DNA of 64,000 nt, taken from Rutpela maculata (lineage: Eukaryota; Arthropoda; Insecta; Coleoptera; Cerambycidae). Below, piece by piece: positions 24,560-39,090 of the stretch (positions are counted from its first letter, which is position 1; each line of letters starts with the position of its first letter). The stretch lies in assembly GCA_936432065.2 (NCBI GenBank), contig OW386294.2:44778842-44842841 (forward strand). Direction: 5' to 3'. The position numbers and the translations under genes were made by a program. The notes below the pieces were generated by a model. That model was not told where the DNA came from. It saw only the letters and a list, made by a program, of their open reading frames with translations, and made no database searches.

Positions 24560-27500
24560 ATCAAACCCATCCTAATTTCTTCAAACCCATGCTAAATTGC
24601 TCAAACCTCACATAAATTTTCAAACCACATAAATTTTCGTTCGGTTTCATCAAACCCATCCTAATTTCATCAAACCCATCCTAATTTCTTCAAACCCATG
24701 CTAAATTGCTCAAACCTCAGGTAAATTTTCAAACCACATAAATTTTCGTTCGGTTTCATTAAACCCATCCTAATTTCGTCAAACCCATGCTAAATATGTC
24801 AAACCTCACATAAATTTTCGTTCGGTTTCATCAAACCCATCCTAATTTCTTCAAACCCATGCTAAATTGCTCAAACCTCACATAAATTTTCAAACCACAT
24901 AAATTTTCGTTCGGTTTCATCAAACCCATCCTAATTTCATCAAACCCATCCTAATTTCTTCAAACCCATGCTAAATTGCTCAAACCTCAGGTAAATTTTC
25001 AAACCACATAAATTTTCGTTCGGTTTCATCAAACCCATCCTAATTTCGTCAAACCCATGCTAAATATGTCAAACCTCACATAAATTTTCAAACCTCATAA
25101 ATTTTCGTTCGGTTTCATCAAACCCATCCTAATTTCTTCAAACCCATGCTAAATTGCTCAAACCTCACATAAATTTTCAAACCACATAAATTTTCGTTCG
25201 GTTTCATCAAACCCATCCTAATTTCTTCAAACCCATGCTAATTTGCTCAAACCTCAGATAAATTTTCAAACCTCATAAATTTTCGTTCGGATTCATCAAA
25301 CCCATCCTAATTTCATCAAACCCATCCTAATTTCTTCAAACCCATGCTAAATTGCTCAAACCTCAGGTAAATTTTCAAACCACATAAATTTTCGTTCGGT
25401 TTCATCAAACCCATCCTAATTTCGTCAAACCCATGCTAAATATGTCAAACCTCACATAAATTTTCAAACCTCACATAAATTTTCGTTCGGTTTCATCAAA
25501 CCCATCCTAATTTCTTCAAACCCATGCTAAATTGCTCAAACCTCACATAAATTTTCAAACCACATAAATTTTCGTTCGGTTTCATCAAACCCATCCTAAT
25601 TTCTTCAAACCCATGCTAATTTGCTCAAACCTCAGATAAATTTTCAAACCTCATAAATTTTCGTTCGGATTCATCAAACCCATCCTAATTTCATCAAACC
25701 CATCCTAATTTCTTCAAACCCATGCTAAATTGCTCAAACCTCAGGTAAATTTTCAAACCACATAAATTTTCGTTCGGTTTCATCAAACCCATCCTAATTT
25801 CGTCAAACCCATGCTAAATATGTCAAACCTCACATAAATTTTCAAACCACATAAATTTTCGTTCGGTTTCATCAAACCCATCCTAATTTCTTCAAACCCA
25901 TGCTAATTTGCTCAAACCTCAGATAAATTTTCAAACCTCATAAATTTTCGTTCGGATTCATCAAACCCATCCTAATTTCGTCAAACCCATGCTAATTTTG
26001 TCAAACCTCACATAAATTTTCAAACCTCACATAAATTTTCGTTCGGTTTCATCAAACCCATCCTAATTTCTTCAAACCCATGCTAAATTGCTCAAACCTC
26101 ACATAAATTTTCAAACCACATAAATTTTCGTTCGGTTTCATCAAACCCATCCTAATTTCATCAAACCCATCCTAATTTCTTCAAACCCATGCTAAATTGC
26201 TCAAACCTCAGGTAAATTTTCAAACCACATAAATTTTCGTTCGGTTTCATCAAACCCATCCTAATTTCGTCAAACCCATGCTAAATATGTCAAACCTCAC
26301 ATAAATTTTCGTTCGGTTTCATCAAACCCATCCTAATTTCTTCAAACCCATGCTAAATTGCTCAAACCTCACATAAATTTTCAAACCACATAAATTTTCG
26401 TTCGGTTTCATCAAACCCATCCTAATTTCTTCAAACCCATGCTAATTTGCTCAAACCTCAGATAAATTTTCAAACCTCATAAATTTTCGTTCGGATTCAT
26501 CAAACCCATCCTAATTTCATCAAACCCATCCTAATTTCTTCAAACCCATGCTAAATTGCTCAAACCTCACATAAATTTTCAAACCACATAAATTTTCGTT
26601 CGGTTTCATCAAACCCATCCTAATTTCATCAAACCCATCCTAATTTCTTCAAACCCATGCTAAATTGCTCAAACCTCAGGTAAATTTTCAAACCACATAA
26701 ATTTTCGTTCGGTTTCATCAAACCCATCCTAATTTCGTCAAACCCATGCTAAATATGTCAAACCTCACATAAATTTTCGTTCGGTTTCATCAAACCCATC
26801 CTAATTTCTTCAAACCCATGCTAAATTGCTCAAACCTCACATAAATTTTCAAACCACATAAATTTTCGTTCGGTTTCATCAAACCCATCCTAATTTCATC
26901 AAACCCATCCTAATTTCTTCAAACCCATGCTAAATTGCTCAAACCTCAGGTAAATTTTCAAACCACATAAATTTTCGTTCGGTTTCATCAAACCCATCCT
27001 AATTTCGTCAAACCCATGCTAAATATGTCAAACCTCACATAAATTTTCAAACCTCACATAAATTTTCGTTCGGTTTCATCAAACCCATCCTAATTTCTTC
27101 AAACCCATGCTAAATTGCTCAAACCTCACATAAATTTTCAAACCACATAAATTTTCGTTCGGTTTCATCAAACCCATCCTAATTTCTTCAAACCCATGCT
27201 AATTTGCTCAAACCTCAGATAAATTTTCAAACCTCATAAATTTTCGTTCGGATTCATCAAACCCATCCTAATTTCATCAAACCCATCCTAATTTCTTCAA
27301 ACCCATGCTAAATTGCTCAAACCTCACATAAATTTTCAAACCACATAAATTTTCGTTCGGTTTCATCAAACCCATCCTAATTTCTTCAAACCCATGCTAA
27401 TTTGCTCAAACCTCAGATAAATTTTCAAACCTCATAAATTTTCGTTCGGATTCATCAAACCCATCCTAATTTCATCAAACCCATCCTAATTTCTTCAAAC

Positions 27501-30500
27501 CCATGCTAAATTGCTCAAACCTCAGGTAAATTTTCAAACCACATAAATTTTCGTTCGGTTTCATCAAACCCATCCTAATTTCGTCAAACCCATGCTAAAT
27601 ATGTCAAACCTCACATAAATTTTCAAACCACATAAATTTTCGTTCGGTTTCATCAAACCCATCCTAATTTCTTCAAACCCATGCTAATTTGCTCAAACCT
27701 CAGATAAATTTTCAAACCTCATAAATTTTCGTTCGGATTCATCAAACCCATCCTAATTTCGTCAAACCCATGCTAATTTTGTCAAACCTCACATAAATTT
27801 TCAAACCTCACATAAATTTTCGTTCGGTTTCATCAAACCCATCCTAATTTCTTCAAACCCATGCTAATTTGCTCAAACCTCAGATAAATTTTCAAACCTC
27901 ATAAATTTTCGTTCGGATTCATCAAACCCATCCTAATTTCATCAAACCCATCCTAATTTCTTCAAACCCATGCTAAATTGCTCAAACCTCACATAAATTT
28001 TCAAACCACATAAATTTTCGTTCGGTTTCATCAAACCCATCCTAATTTCATCAAACCCATCCTAATTTCTTCAAACCCATGCTAAATTGCTCAAACCTCA
28101 GGTAAATTTTCAAACCACATAAATTTTCGTTCGGTTTCATCAAACCCATCCTAATTTCGTCAAACCCATGCTAAATATGTCAAACCTCACATAAATTTTC
28201 AAACCTCACATAAATTTTCGTTCGGTTTCATCAAACCCATCCTAATTTCTTCAAACCCATGCTAAATTGCTCAAACCTCACATAAATTTTCAAACCACAT
28301 AAATTTTCGTTCGGTTTCATCAAACCCATCCTAATTTCATCAAACCCATCCTAATTTCTTCAAACCCATGCTAAATTGCTCAAACCTCAGGTAAATTTTC
28401 AAACCACATAAATTTTCGTTCGGTTTCATCAAACCCATCCTAATTTCGTCAAACCCATGCTAAATATGTCAAACCTCACATAAATTTTCGTTCGGTTTCA
28501 TCAAACCCATCCTAATTTCTTCAAACCCATGCTAAATTGCTCAAACCTCACATAAATTTTCAAACCACATAAATTTTCGTTCGGTTTCATCAAACCCATC
28601 CTAATTTCATCAAACCCATCCTAATTTCTTCAAACCCATGCTAAATTGCTCAAACCTCAGGTAAATTTTCAAACCACATAAATTTTCGTTCGGTTTCATC
28701 AAACCCATCCTAATTTCGTCAAACCCATGCTAAATATGTCAAACCTCACATAAATTTTCAAACCTCACATAAATTTTCGTTCGGTTTCATCAAACCCATC
28801 CTAATTTCTTCAAACCCATGCTAAATTGCTCAAACCTCACATAAATTTTCAAACCACATAAATTTTCGTTCGGTTTCATCAAACCCATCCTAATTTCTTC
28901 AAACCCATGCTAATTTGCTCAAACCTCAAATAAATTTTCAAACCTCATAAATTTTCGTTCGGATTCATCAAACCCATCCTAATTTCATCAAACCCATCCT
29001 AATTTCTTCAAACCCATGCTAAATTGCTCAAACCTCACATAAATTTTCAAACCACATAAATTTTCGTTCGGTTTCATCAAACCCATCCTAATTTCATCAA
29101 ACCCATCCTAATTTCTTCAAACCCATGCTAAATTGCTCAAACCTCAGGTAAATTTTCAAACCACATAAATTTTCGTTCGGTTTCATTAAACCCATCCAAA
29201 TTTCGTCAAACCCATGCTAAATATGTCAAACCTCACATAAATTTTCGTTCGGTTTCATCAAACCCATCCTAATTTCTTCAAACCCATGCTAAATTGCTCA
29301 AACCTCACATAAATTTTCAAACCACATAAATTTTCGTTCGGTTTCATCAAACCCATCCTAATTTCATCAAACCCATCCTAATTTCTTCAAACCCATGCTA
29401 AATTGCTCAAACCTCAGGTAAATTTTCAAACCACATAAATTTTCGTTCGGTTTCATCAAACCCATCCTAATTTCGTCAAACCCATGCTAAATATGTCAAA
29501 CCTCACATAAATTTTCAAACCTCATAAATTTTCGTTCGGTTCCATCAAACCCATCCTAATTTCTTCAAACCCATGCTAAATTGCTCAAACCTCACATAAA
29601 TTTTCAAACCACATAAATTTTCGTTCGGTTTCATCAAACCCATCCTAATTTCTTCAAACCCATGCTAATTTGCTCAAACCTCAGATAAATTTTCAAACCT
29701 CATAAATTTTCGTTCGGATTCATCAAACCCATCCTAATTTCGTCAAACCCATGCTAATTTTGTCAAACCTCACATAAATTTTCAAACCTCACATAAATTT
29801 TCGTTCGGTTTCATCAAACCCATCCTAATTTCTTCAAACCCATGCTAAATTGCTCAAACCTCACATAAATTTTCAAACCACATAAATTTTCGTTCGGTTT
29901 CATCAAACCCATCCTAATTTCATCAAACCCATCCTAATTTCTTCAAACCCATGCTAAATTGCTCAAACCTCAGGTAAATTTTCAAACCACATAAATTTTC
30001 GTTCGGTTTCATCAAACCCATCCTAATTTCGTCAAACCCATGCTAAATATGTCAAACCTCACATAAATTTTCAAACCTCACATAAATTTTCGTTCGGTTT
30101 CATCAAACCCATCCTAATTTCTTCAAACCCATGCTAAATTGCTCAAACCTCACATAAATTTTCAAACCACATAAATTTTCGTTCGGTTTCATCAAACCCA
30201 TCCTAATTTCTTCAAACCCATGCTAATTTGCTCAAACCTCAGATAAATTTTCAAACCTCATAAATTTTCGTTCGGATTCATCAAACCCATCCTAATTTCA
30301 TCAAACCCATCCTAATTTCTTCAAACCCATGCTAAATTGCTCAAACCTCACATAAATTTTCAAACCACATAAATTTTCGTTCGGTTTCATCAAACCCATC
30401 CTAATTTCATCAAACCCATCCTAATTTCTTCAAACCCATGCTAAATTGCTCAAACCTCAGGTAAATTTTCAAACCACATAAATTTTCGTTCGGTTTCATC

Positions 30501-33500
30501 AAACCCATCCTAATTTCGTCAAACCCATGCTAAATCTGTCAAACCTCACATAAATTTTCGTTCGGTTTCATCAAACCCATCCTAATTTCTTCAAACCCAT
30601 GCTAAATTGCTCAAACCTCACATAAATTTTCAAACCACATAAATTTTCGTTCGGTTTCATCAAACCCATCCTAATTTCATCAAACCCATCCTAATTTCTT
30701 CAAACCCATGCTAAATTGCTCAAACCTCAGGTAAATTTTCAAACCACATAAATTTTCGTTCGGTTTCATCAAACCCATCCTAATTTCGTCAAACCCATGC
30801 TAAATATGTCAAACCTCACATAAATTTTCAAACCTCACATAAATTTTCGTTCGGTTTCATCAAACCCATCCTAATTTCTTCAAACCCATGCTAAATTGCT
30901 CAAACCTCACATAAATTTTCAAACCACATAAATTTTCGTTCGGTTTCATCAAACCCATCCTAATTTCTTCAAACCCATGCTAATTTGCTCAAACCTCAGA
31001 TAAATTTTCAAACCTCATAAATTTTCGTTCGGATTCATCAAACCCATCCTAATTTCATCAAACCCATCCTAATTTCTTCAAACCCATGCTAAATTGCTCA
31101 AACCTCACATAAATTTTCAAACCACATAAATTTTCGTTCGGTTTCATCAAACCCATCCTAATTTCTTCAAACCCATGCTAATTTGCTCAAACCTCAGATA
31201 AATTTTCAAACCTCATAAATTTTCGTTCGGATTCATCAAACCCATCCTAATTTCATCAAACCCATCCTAATTTCTTCAAACCCATGCTAAATTGCTCAAA
31301 CCTCAGGTAAATTTTCAAACCACATAAATTTTCGTTCGGTTTCATCAAACCCATCCTAATTTCGTCAAACCCATGCTAAATATGTCAAACCTCACATAAA
31401 TTTTCAAACCACATAAATTTTCGTTCGGTTTCATCAAACCCATCCTAATTTCTTCAAACCCATGCTAATTTGCTCAAACCTCAGATAAATTTTCAAACCT
31501 CATAAATTTTCGTTCGGATTCATCAAACCCATCCTAATTTCGTCAAACCCATGCTAATTTTGTCAAACCTCACATAAATTTTCAAACCTCACATAAATTT
31601 TCGTTCGGTTTCATCAAACCCATCCTAATTTCTTCAAACCCATGCTAATTTGCTCAAACCTCAGATAAATTTTCAAACCTCATAAATTTTCGTTCGGATT
31701 CATCAAACCCATCCTAATTTCATCAAACCCATCCTAATTTCTTCAAACCCATGCTAAATTGCTCAAACCTCACATAAATTTTCAAACCACATAAATTTTC
31801 GTTCGGTTTCATCAAACCCATCCTAATTTCATCAAACCCATCCTAATTTCTTCAAACCCATGCTAAATTGCTCAAACCTCAGGTAAATTTTCAAACCACA
31901 TAAATTTTCGTTCGGTTTCATCAAACCCATCCTAATTTCGTCAAACCCATGCTAAATATGTCAAACCTCACATAAATTTTCGTTCGGTTTCATCAAACCC
32001 ATCCTAATTTCTTCAAACCCATGCTAAATGGCTCAAACCTCACATAAATTTTCAAACCACATAAATTTTCGTTCGGTTTCATCAAACCCATCCTAATTTC
32101 ATCAAACCCATCCTAATTTCTTCAAACCCATGCTAAATTGCTCAAACCTCAGGTAAATTTTCAAACCACATAAATTTTCGTTCGGTTTCATCAAACCCAT
32201 CCTAATTTCGTCAAACCCATGCTAAATATGTCAAACCTCACATAAATTTTCAAACCTCACATAAATTTTCGTTCGGTTTCATCAAACCCATCCTAATTTC
32301 TTCAAACCCATGCTAAATTGCTCAAACCTCACATAAATTTTCAAACCACATAAATTTTCGTTCGGTTTCATCAAACCCATCCTAATTTCTTCAAACCCAT
32401 GCTAATTTGCTCAAACCTCAGATAAATTTTCAAACCTCATAAATTTTCGTTCGGATTCATCAAACCCATCCTAATTTCATCAAACCCATCCTAATTTCTT
32501 CAAACCCATGCTAAATTGCTCAAACCTCACATAAATTTTCAAACCACATAAATTTTCGTTCGGTTTCATCAAACCCATCCTAATTTCATCAAACCCATCC
32601 TAATTTCTTCAAACCCATGCTAAATTGCTCAAACCTCAGGTAAATTTTCAAACCACATAAATTTTCGTTCGGTTTCATCAAACCCATCCTAATTTCGTCA
32701 AACCCATGCTAAATATGTCAAACCTCACATACATTTTCAAACCTCACATAAATTTTCGTTCGGTTTCATCAAACCCATCCTAATTTCTTCAAATCCATGC
32801 TAAATTGCTCAAACCTCACATAAATTTTCAAACCACATAAATTTTCGTTCGGTTTCATCAAACCCATCCTAATTTCTTCAAACCCATGCTAATTTGCTCA
32901 AACCTCAGATAAATTTTCAAACCTCATAAATTTTCGTTCGGATTCATCAAACCCATCCTAATTTCATCAAACCCATCCTAATTTCTTCAAACCCATGCTA
33001 AATTGCTCAAACCTCAGGTAAATTTTCAAACCACATAAATTTTCGTTCGGTTTCATCAAACCCATCCTAATTTCGTCAAACCCATGCTAAATATGTCAAA
33101 CCTCACATAAATTTTCAAACCACATAAATTTTCGTTCGGTTTCATCAAACCCATCCTAATTTCTTCAAACCCATGCTAATTTGCTCAAACCTCAGATAAA
33201 TTTTCAAACCTCATAAATTTTCGTTCGGATTCATCAAACCCATCCTAATTTCGTCAAACCCATGCTAATTTTGTCAAACCTCACATAAATTTTCAAACCT
33301 CACATAAATTTTCGTTCGGTTTCATCAAACCCATCCTAATTTCTTCAAACCCATGCTAAATTGCTCAAACCTCACATAAATTTTCAAACCACATAAATTT
33401 TCGTTCGGTTTCATCAAACCCATCCTAATTTCATCAAACCCATCCTAATTTCTTCAAACCCATGCTAAATTGCTCAAACCTCAGGTAAATTTTCAAACCA

Positions 33501-36500
33501 CATAAATTTTCGTTCGGTTTCATCAAACCCATCCTAATTTCGTCAAACCCATGCTAAATATGTCAAACCTCACATAAATTTTCAAACCTCACATAAATTT
33601 TCGTTCGGTTTCATCAAACCCATCCTAATTTCTTCAAACCCATGCTAAATTGCTCAAACCTCAGGTAAATTTTCAAACCACATAAATTTTCGTTCGGTTT
33701 CATCAAACCCATCCTAATTTCGTCAAACCCATGCTAAATATGTCAAACCTCACATAAATTTTCAAACCTCACATAAATTTTCGTTCGGTTTCATCAAACC
33801 CATCCTAATTTCTTCAAACCCATGCTAAATTGCTCAAACCTCACATAAATTTTCAAACCACATAAATTTTCGTTCGGTTTCATCAAACCCATCCTAATTT
33901 CTTCAAACCCATGCTAATTTGCTCAAACCTCAGATAAATTTTCAAACCTCATAAATTTTCGTTCGGATTCATCAAACCCATCCTAATTTCATCAAACCCA
34001 TCCTAATTTCTTCAAACCCATGCTAAATTGCTCAAACCTCAGGTAAATTTTCAAACCACATAAATTTTCGTTCGGTTTCATCAAACCCATCCTAATTTCG
34101 TCAAACCCATGCTAAATATGTCAAACCTCACATAAATTTTCAAACCACATAAATTTTCGTTCGGTTTCATCAAACCCATCCTAATTTCTTCAAACCCATG
34201 CTAATTTGCTCAAACCTCAGATAAATTTTCAAACCTCATAAATTTTCGTTCGGATTCATCAAACCCATCCTAATTTCTTCAAACCCATGCTAAATTGCTC
34301 AAACCTCACATAAATTTTCAAACCACATAAATTTTCGTTCGGTTTCATCAAACCCATCCTAATTTCTTCAAACCCATGCTAATTTGCTCAAACCTCAGAT
34401 AAATTTTCAAACCTCATAAATTTTCGTTCGGATTCATCAAACCCATCCTAATTTCATCAAACCCATCCTAATTTCTTCAAATCCATGCTAAATTGCTCAA
34501 ACCTCACATAAATTTTCAAACCACATAAATTTTCGTTCGGTTTCATCAAACCCATCCTAATTTCATCAAACCCATCCTAATTTCTTCAAACCCATGCTAA
34601 ATTGCTCAAACCTCAGGTAAATTTTCAAACCACATAAATTTTCGTTCGGTTTCATCAAACCCATCCTAATTTCGTCAAACCCATGCTAAATATGTCAAAC
34701 CTCACATAAATTTTCGTTCGGTTTCATCAAACCCATCCTAATTTCTTCAAACCCATGCTAAATTGCTCAAACCTCACATAAATTTTCAAACCACATAAAT
34801 TTTCGTTCGGTTTCATCAAACCCATCCTAATTTCATCAAACCCATCCTAATTTCTTCAAACCCATGCTAAATTGCTCAAACCTCAGGTAAATTTTCAAAC
34901 CACATAAATTTTCGTTCGGTTTCATCAAACCCATCCTAATTTCGTCAAACCCATGCTAAATATGTCAAACCTCACATAAATTTTCAAACCTCACATAAAT
35001 TTTCGTTCGGTTTCATCAAACCCATCCTAATTTCTTCAAACCCATGCTAAATTGCTCAAACCTCACATAAATTTTCAAACCACATAAATTTTCGTTCGGT
35101 TTCATCAAACCCATCCTAATTTCTTCAATCCCATGCTAATTTGCTCAAACCTCAGATAAATTTTCAAACCTCATAAATTTTCGTTCGGATTCATCAAACC
35201 CATCCTAATTTCATCAAACCCATCCTAATTTCTTCAAACCCATGCTAAATTGCTCAAACCTCACATAAATTTTCAAACCACATAAATTTTCGTTCGGTTT
35301 CATCAAACCCATCCTAATTTCATCAAACCCATCCTAATTTCTTCAAACCCATGCTAAATTGCTCAAACCTCAGGTAAATTTTCAAACCACATAAATTTTC
35401 GTTCGGTTTCATCAAACCCATCCTAATTTCGTCAAACCCATGCCAAATATGTCAAACCTCACATAAATTTTCGTTCGGTTTCATCAAACCCATCCTAATT
35501 TCTTCAAACCCATGCTAAATTGCTCAAACCTCACATAAATTTTCAAACCACATAAATTTTCGTTCGGTTTCATCAAACCCATCCTAATTTCATCAAACCC
35601 ATCCTAATTTCTTCAAACCCATGCTAAATTGCTCAAACCTCAGGTAAATTTTCAAACCACATAAATTTTCGTTCGGTTTCATCAAACCAATCCTAATTTC
35701 GTCAAACCCATGCTAAATATGTCAAACCTCACATAAATTTTCGTTCGGTTTCATCAAACCCATCCTAATTTCTTCAAACCAATGCTAAATTGCTCAAACC
35801 TCACATAAATTTTCAAACCACATAAATTTTCGTTCGGTTTCATCAAACCCATCCTAATTTCTTCAAACCCATGCTAATTTGCTCAAACCTCAGATAAATT
35901 TTCAAACCTCATAAATTTTCGTTCGGATTCATCAAACCCATCCTAATTTCATCAAACCCATCCTAATTTCTTCAAACCCATGCTAAATTGCTCAAACCTC
36001 AGGTAAATTTTCAAACCACATAAATTTTCGTTCGGTTTCATCAAACCCATCCTAATTTCGTCAAACCCATGCTAAATATGTCAAACCTCACATAAATTTT
36101 CAAACCACATAAATTTTCGTTCGGTTTCATCAAACCCATCCTAATTTCTTCAAACCCATGCTAATTTGCTCAAACCTCAGATAAATTTTCAAACCTCATA
36201 AATTTTCGTTCGGATTCATCAAACCCATCCTAATTTCGTCAAACCCATGCTAATTTTGTCAAACCTCACATAAATTTTCAAACCTCACATAAATTTTCGT
36301 TCGGTTTCATCAAACCCATCCTAATTTCTTCAAACCCATGCTAAATTGCTCAAACCTCACATAAATTTTCAAACCACATAAATTTTCGTTCGGTTTCATC
36401 AAACCCATCCTAATTTCATCAAACCCATCCTAATTTCTTCAAACCCATGCTAAATTGCTCAAACCTCAGGTAAATTTTCAAACCACATAAATTTTCGTTC

Positions 36501-39090
36501 GGTTTCATCAAACCCATCCTAATTTCGTCAAACCCATGCTAAATATGTCAAACCTCGCATAAATTTTCAAACCTCACATAAATTTTCGTTCGGTTTCATC
36601 AAACCCATCCTAATTTCTTCAAACCCATGCTAAATTGCTCAAACCTCACATAAATTTTCAAACCACATAAATTTTCGTTCGGTTTCATCAAACCCATCCT
36701 AATTTCTTCAAACCCATGCTAATTTGCTCAAACCTCAGATAAATTTTCAAACCACATAAATTTTCGTTCGGATTCATCAAACCCATCCTAATTTCATCAA
36801 ACCCATCCTAATTTCTTCAAACCCATGCTAAATTGCTCAAACCTCACATAAATTTTCAAACCACATAAATTTTCGTTCGGTTTCATCAAACCCATCCTAA
36901 TTTCATCAAACCCATCCTAATTTCTTCAAACCCATGCTAAATTGCTCAAACCTCAGGTAAATTTTCAAACCACATAAATTTTCGTTCGGTTTCATCAAAC
37001 CCATCCTAATTTCGTCAAACCCATGCTAAATATGTCAAACCTCACATAAATTTTCGTTCGGTTTCATCAAACCCATCCTAATTTCTTCAAACCCATGCTA
37101 AATTGCTCAAACCTCACATAAATTTTCAAACCACATAAATTTTCGTTCGGTTTCATCAAACCCATCCTAATTTCATCAAACCCATCCTAATTTCTTCAAA
37201 CCCATGCTAAATTGCTCAAACCTCAGGTAAATTTTCAAACCACATAAATTTTCGTTCGGTTTCATCAAACCCATCCTAATTTCGTCAAACCCATGCTAAA
37301 TATGTCAAACCTCACATAAATTTTCAAACCTCACATAAATTTTCGTTCGGTTTCATCAAACCCACCCTAATTTCTTCAAACCCATGCTAAATTGCTCAAA
37401 CCTCACATAAATTTTCAAACCACATAAATTTTCGTTCGGTTTCATCAAACCCATCCTAATTTCATCAAACCCATCCTAATTTCTTCAAACCCATGCTAAA
37501 TTGCTCAAACCTCAGGTAAATTTTCAAACCACATAAATTTTCGTTCGGTTTCATCAAACCCATCCTAATTTCGTCAAACCCATGCTAAATATGTCAAACC
37601 TCACATAAATTTTCGTTCGGTTTCATCAAACCCATCCTAATTTCTTCAAACCCATGCTAAATTGCTCAAACCTCACATAAATTTTCAAACCACATAAATT
37701 TTCGTTCGGTTTCATCAAACCCATCCTAATTTCATCAAACCCATCCTAATTTCTTCAAACCCATGCTAAATTGCTCAAACCTCAGGTAAATTTTCAAACC
37801 ACATAAATTTTCGTTCGGTTTCATCAAACCCATCCTAATTTCGTCAAACCCATGCTAAATATGTCAAACCTCACATAAATTTTCGTTCGGTTTCATCAAA
37901 CCCATCCTAATTTCTTCAAACCCATGCTAAATTGCTCAAACCTCACATAAATTTTCAAACCACATAAATTTTCGTTCGGTTTCATCAAACCCATCCTAAT
38001 TTCATCAAACCCATCCTAATTTCTTCAAACCCATGCTAAATTGCTCAAACCTCAGGTAAATTTTCAAACCACATAAATTTTCGTTCGGTTTCATCAAACC
38101 CATCCTAATTTCGTCAAACCCATGCTAAATATGTCAAACCTCACATAAATTTTCAAACCTCACATAAATTTTCGTTCGGTTTCATCAAACCCATCCTAAT
38201 TTCTTCAAACCCATGCTAAATTGCTCAAACCTCACATAAATTTTCAAACCACATAAATTTTCGTTCGGTTTCATCAAACCCATCCTAATTTCTTCAAACC
38301 CATGCTAATTTGCTCAAACCTCAGATAAATTTTCAAACCTCATAAATTTTCGTTCGGATTCATCAAACCCATCCTAATTTCATCAAACCCATCCTAATTT
38401 CTTCAAACCCATGCTAAATTGCTCAAACCTCAGGTAAATTTTCAAACCACATAAATTTTCGTTCGGTTTCATCAAACCCATCCTAATTTCGTCAAACCCA
38501 TGCTAAATATGTCAAACCTCACATAAATTTTCAAACCACATAAATTTTCGTTCGGTTTCATCAAACCCATCCTAATTTCTTCAAACCCATGCTAATTTGC
38601 TCAAACCTCAGATAAATTTTCAAACCTCATAAATTTTCGTTCGGATTCATCAAACCCATCCTAATTTCGTCAAACCCATGCTAATTTTGTCAAACCTCAC
38701 ATAAATTTTCAAACCTCACATAAATTTTCGTTCGGTTTCATCAAACCCATCCTAATTTCTTCAAACCCATGCTAAATTGCTCAAACCTCACATAAATTTT
38801 CAAACCACATAAATTTTCGTTCGGTTTCATCAAACCCATCCTAATTTCATCAAACCCATCCTAATTTCTTCAAACCCATGCTAAATTGCTCAAACCTCAG
38901 GTAAATTTTCAAACCACATAAATTTTCGTTCGGTTTCATCAAACCCATCCTAATTTCGTCAAACCCATGCTAAATATGTCAAACCTCACATAAATTTTCA
39001 AACCTCACATAAATTTTCGTTCGGTTTCATCAAACCCATCCTAATTTCTTCAAACCCATGCTAAATTGCTCAAACCTCACATAAATTTTC
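24560..39090 (+). repeat. Second large direct duplication, copy 1 (partner 44501-59069)
   Basis: The offset is 19,941 up to about 26290, then 19,960 to about 35720, then 19,979. Each step is one 19-bp sub-unit a present in the right copy and missing here. Shared rare variants include 24760/44701, 28929/48889, 32794/52754, 35129/55089, 35444/55404, 35781/55760 and 36557/56536. It overlaps copy 2 of the first duplication, so the two events are nested. The right limit is uncertain between about 38970 and 39090, because 58951-58957 already differs in type. Confidence 0.87.
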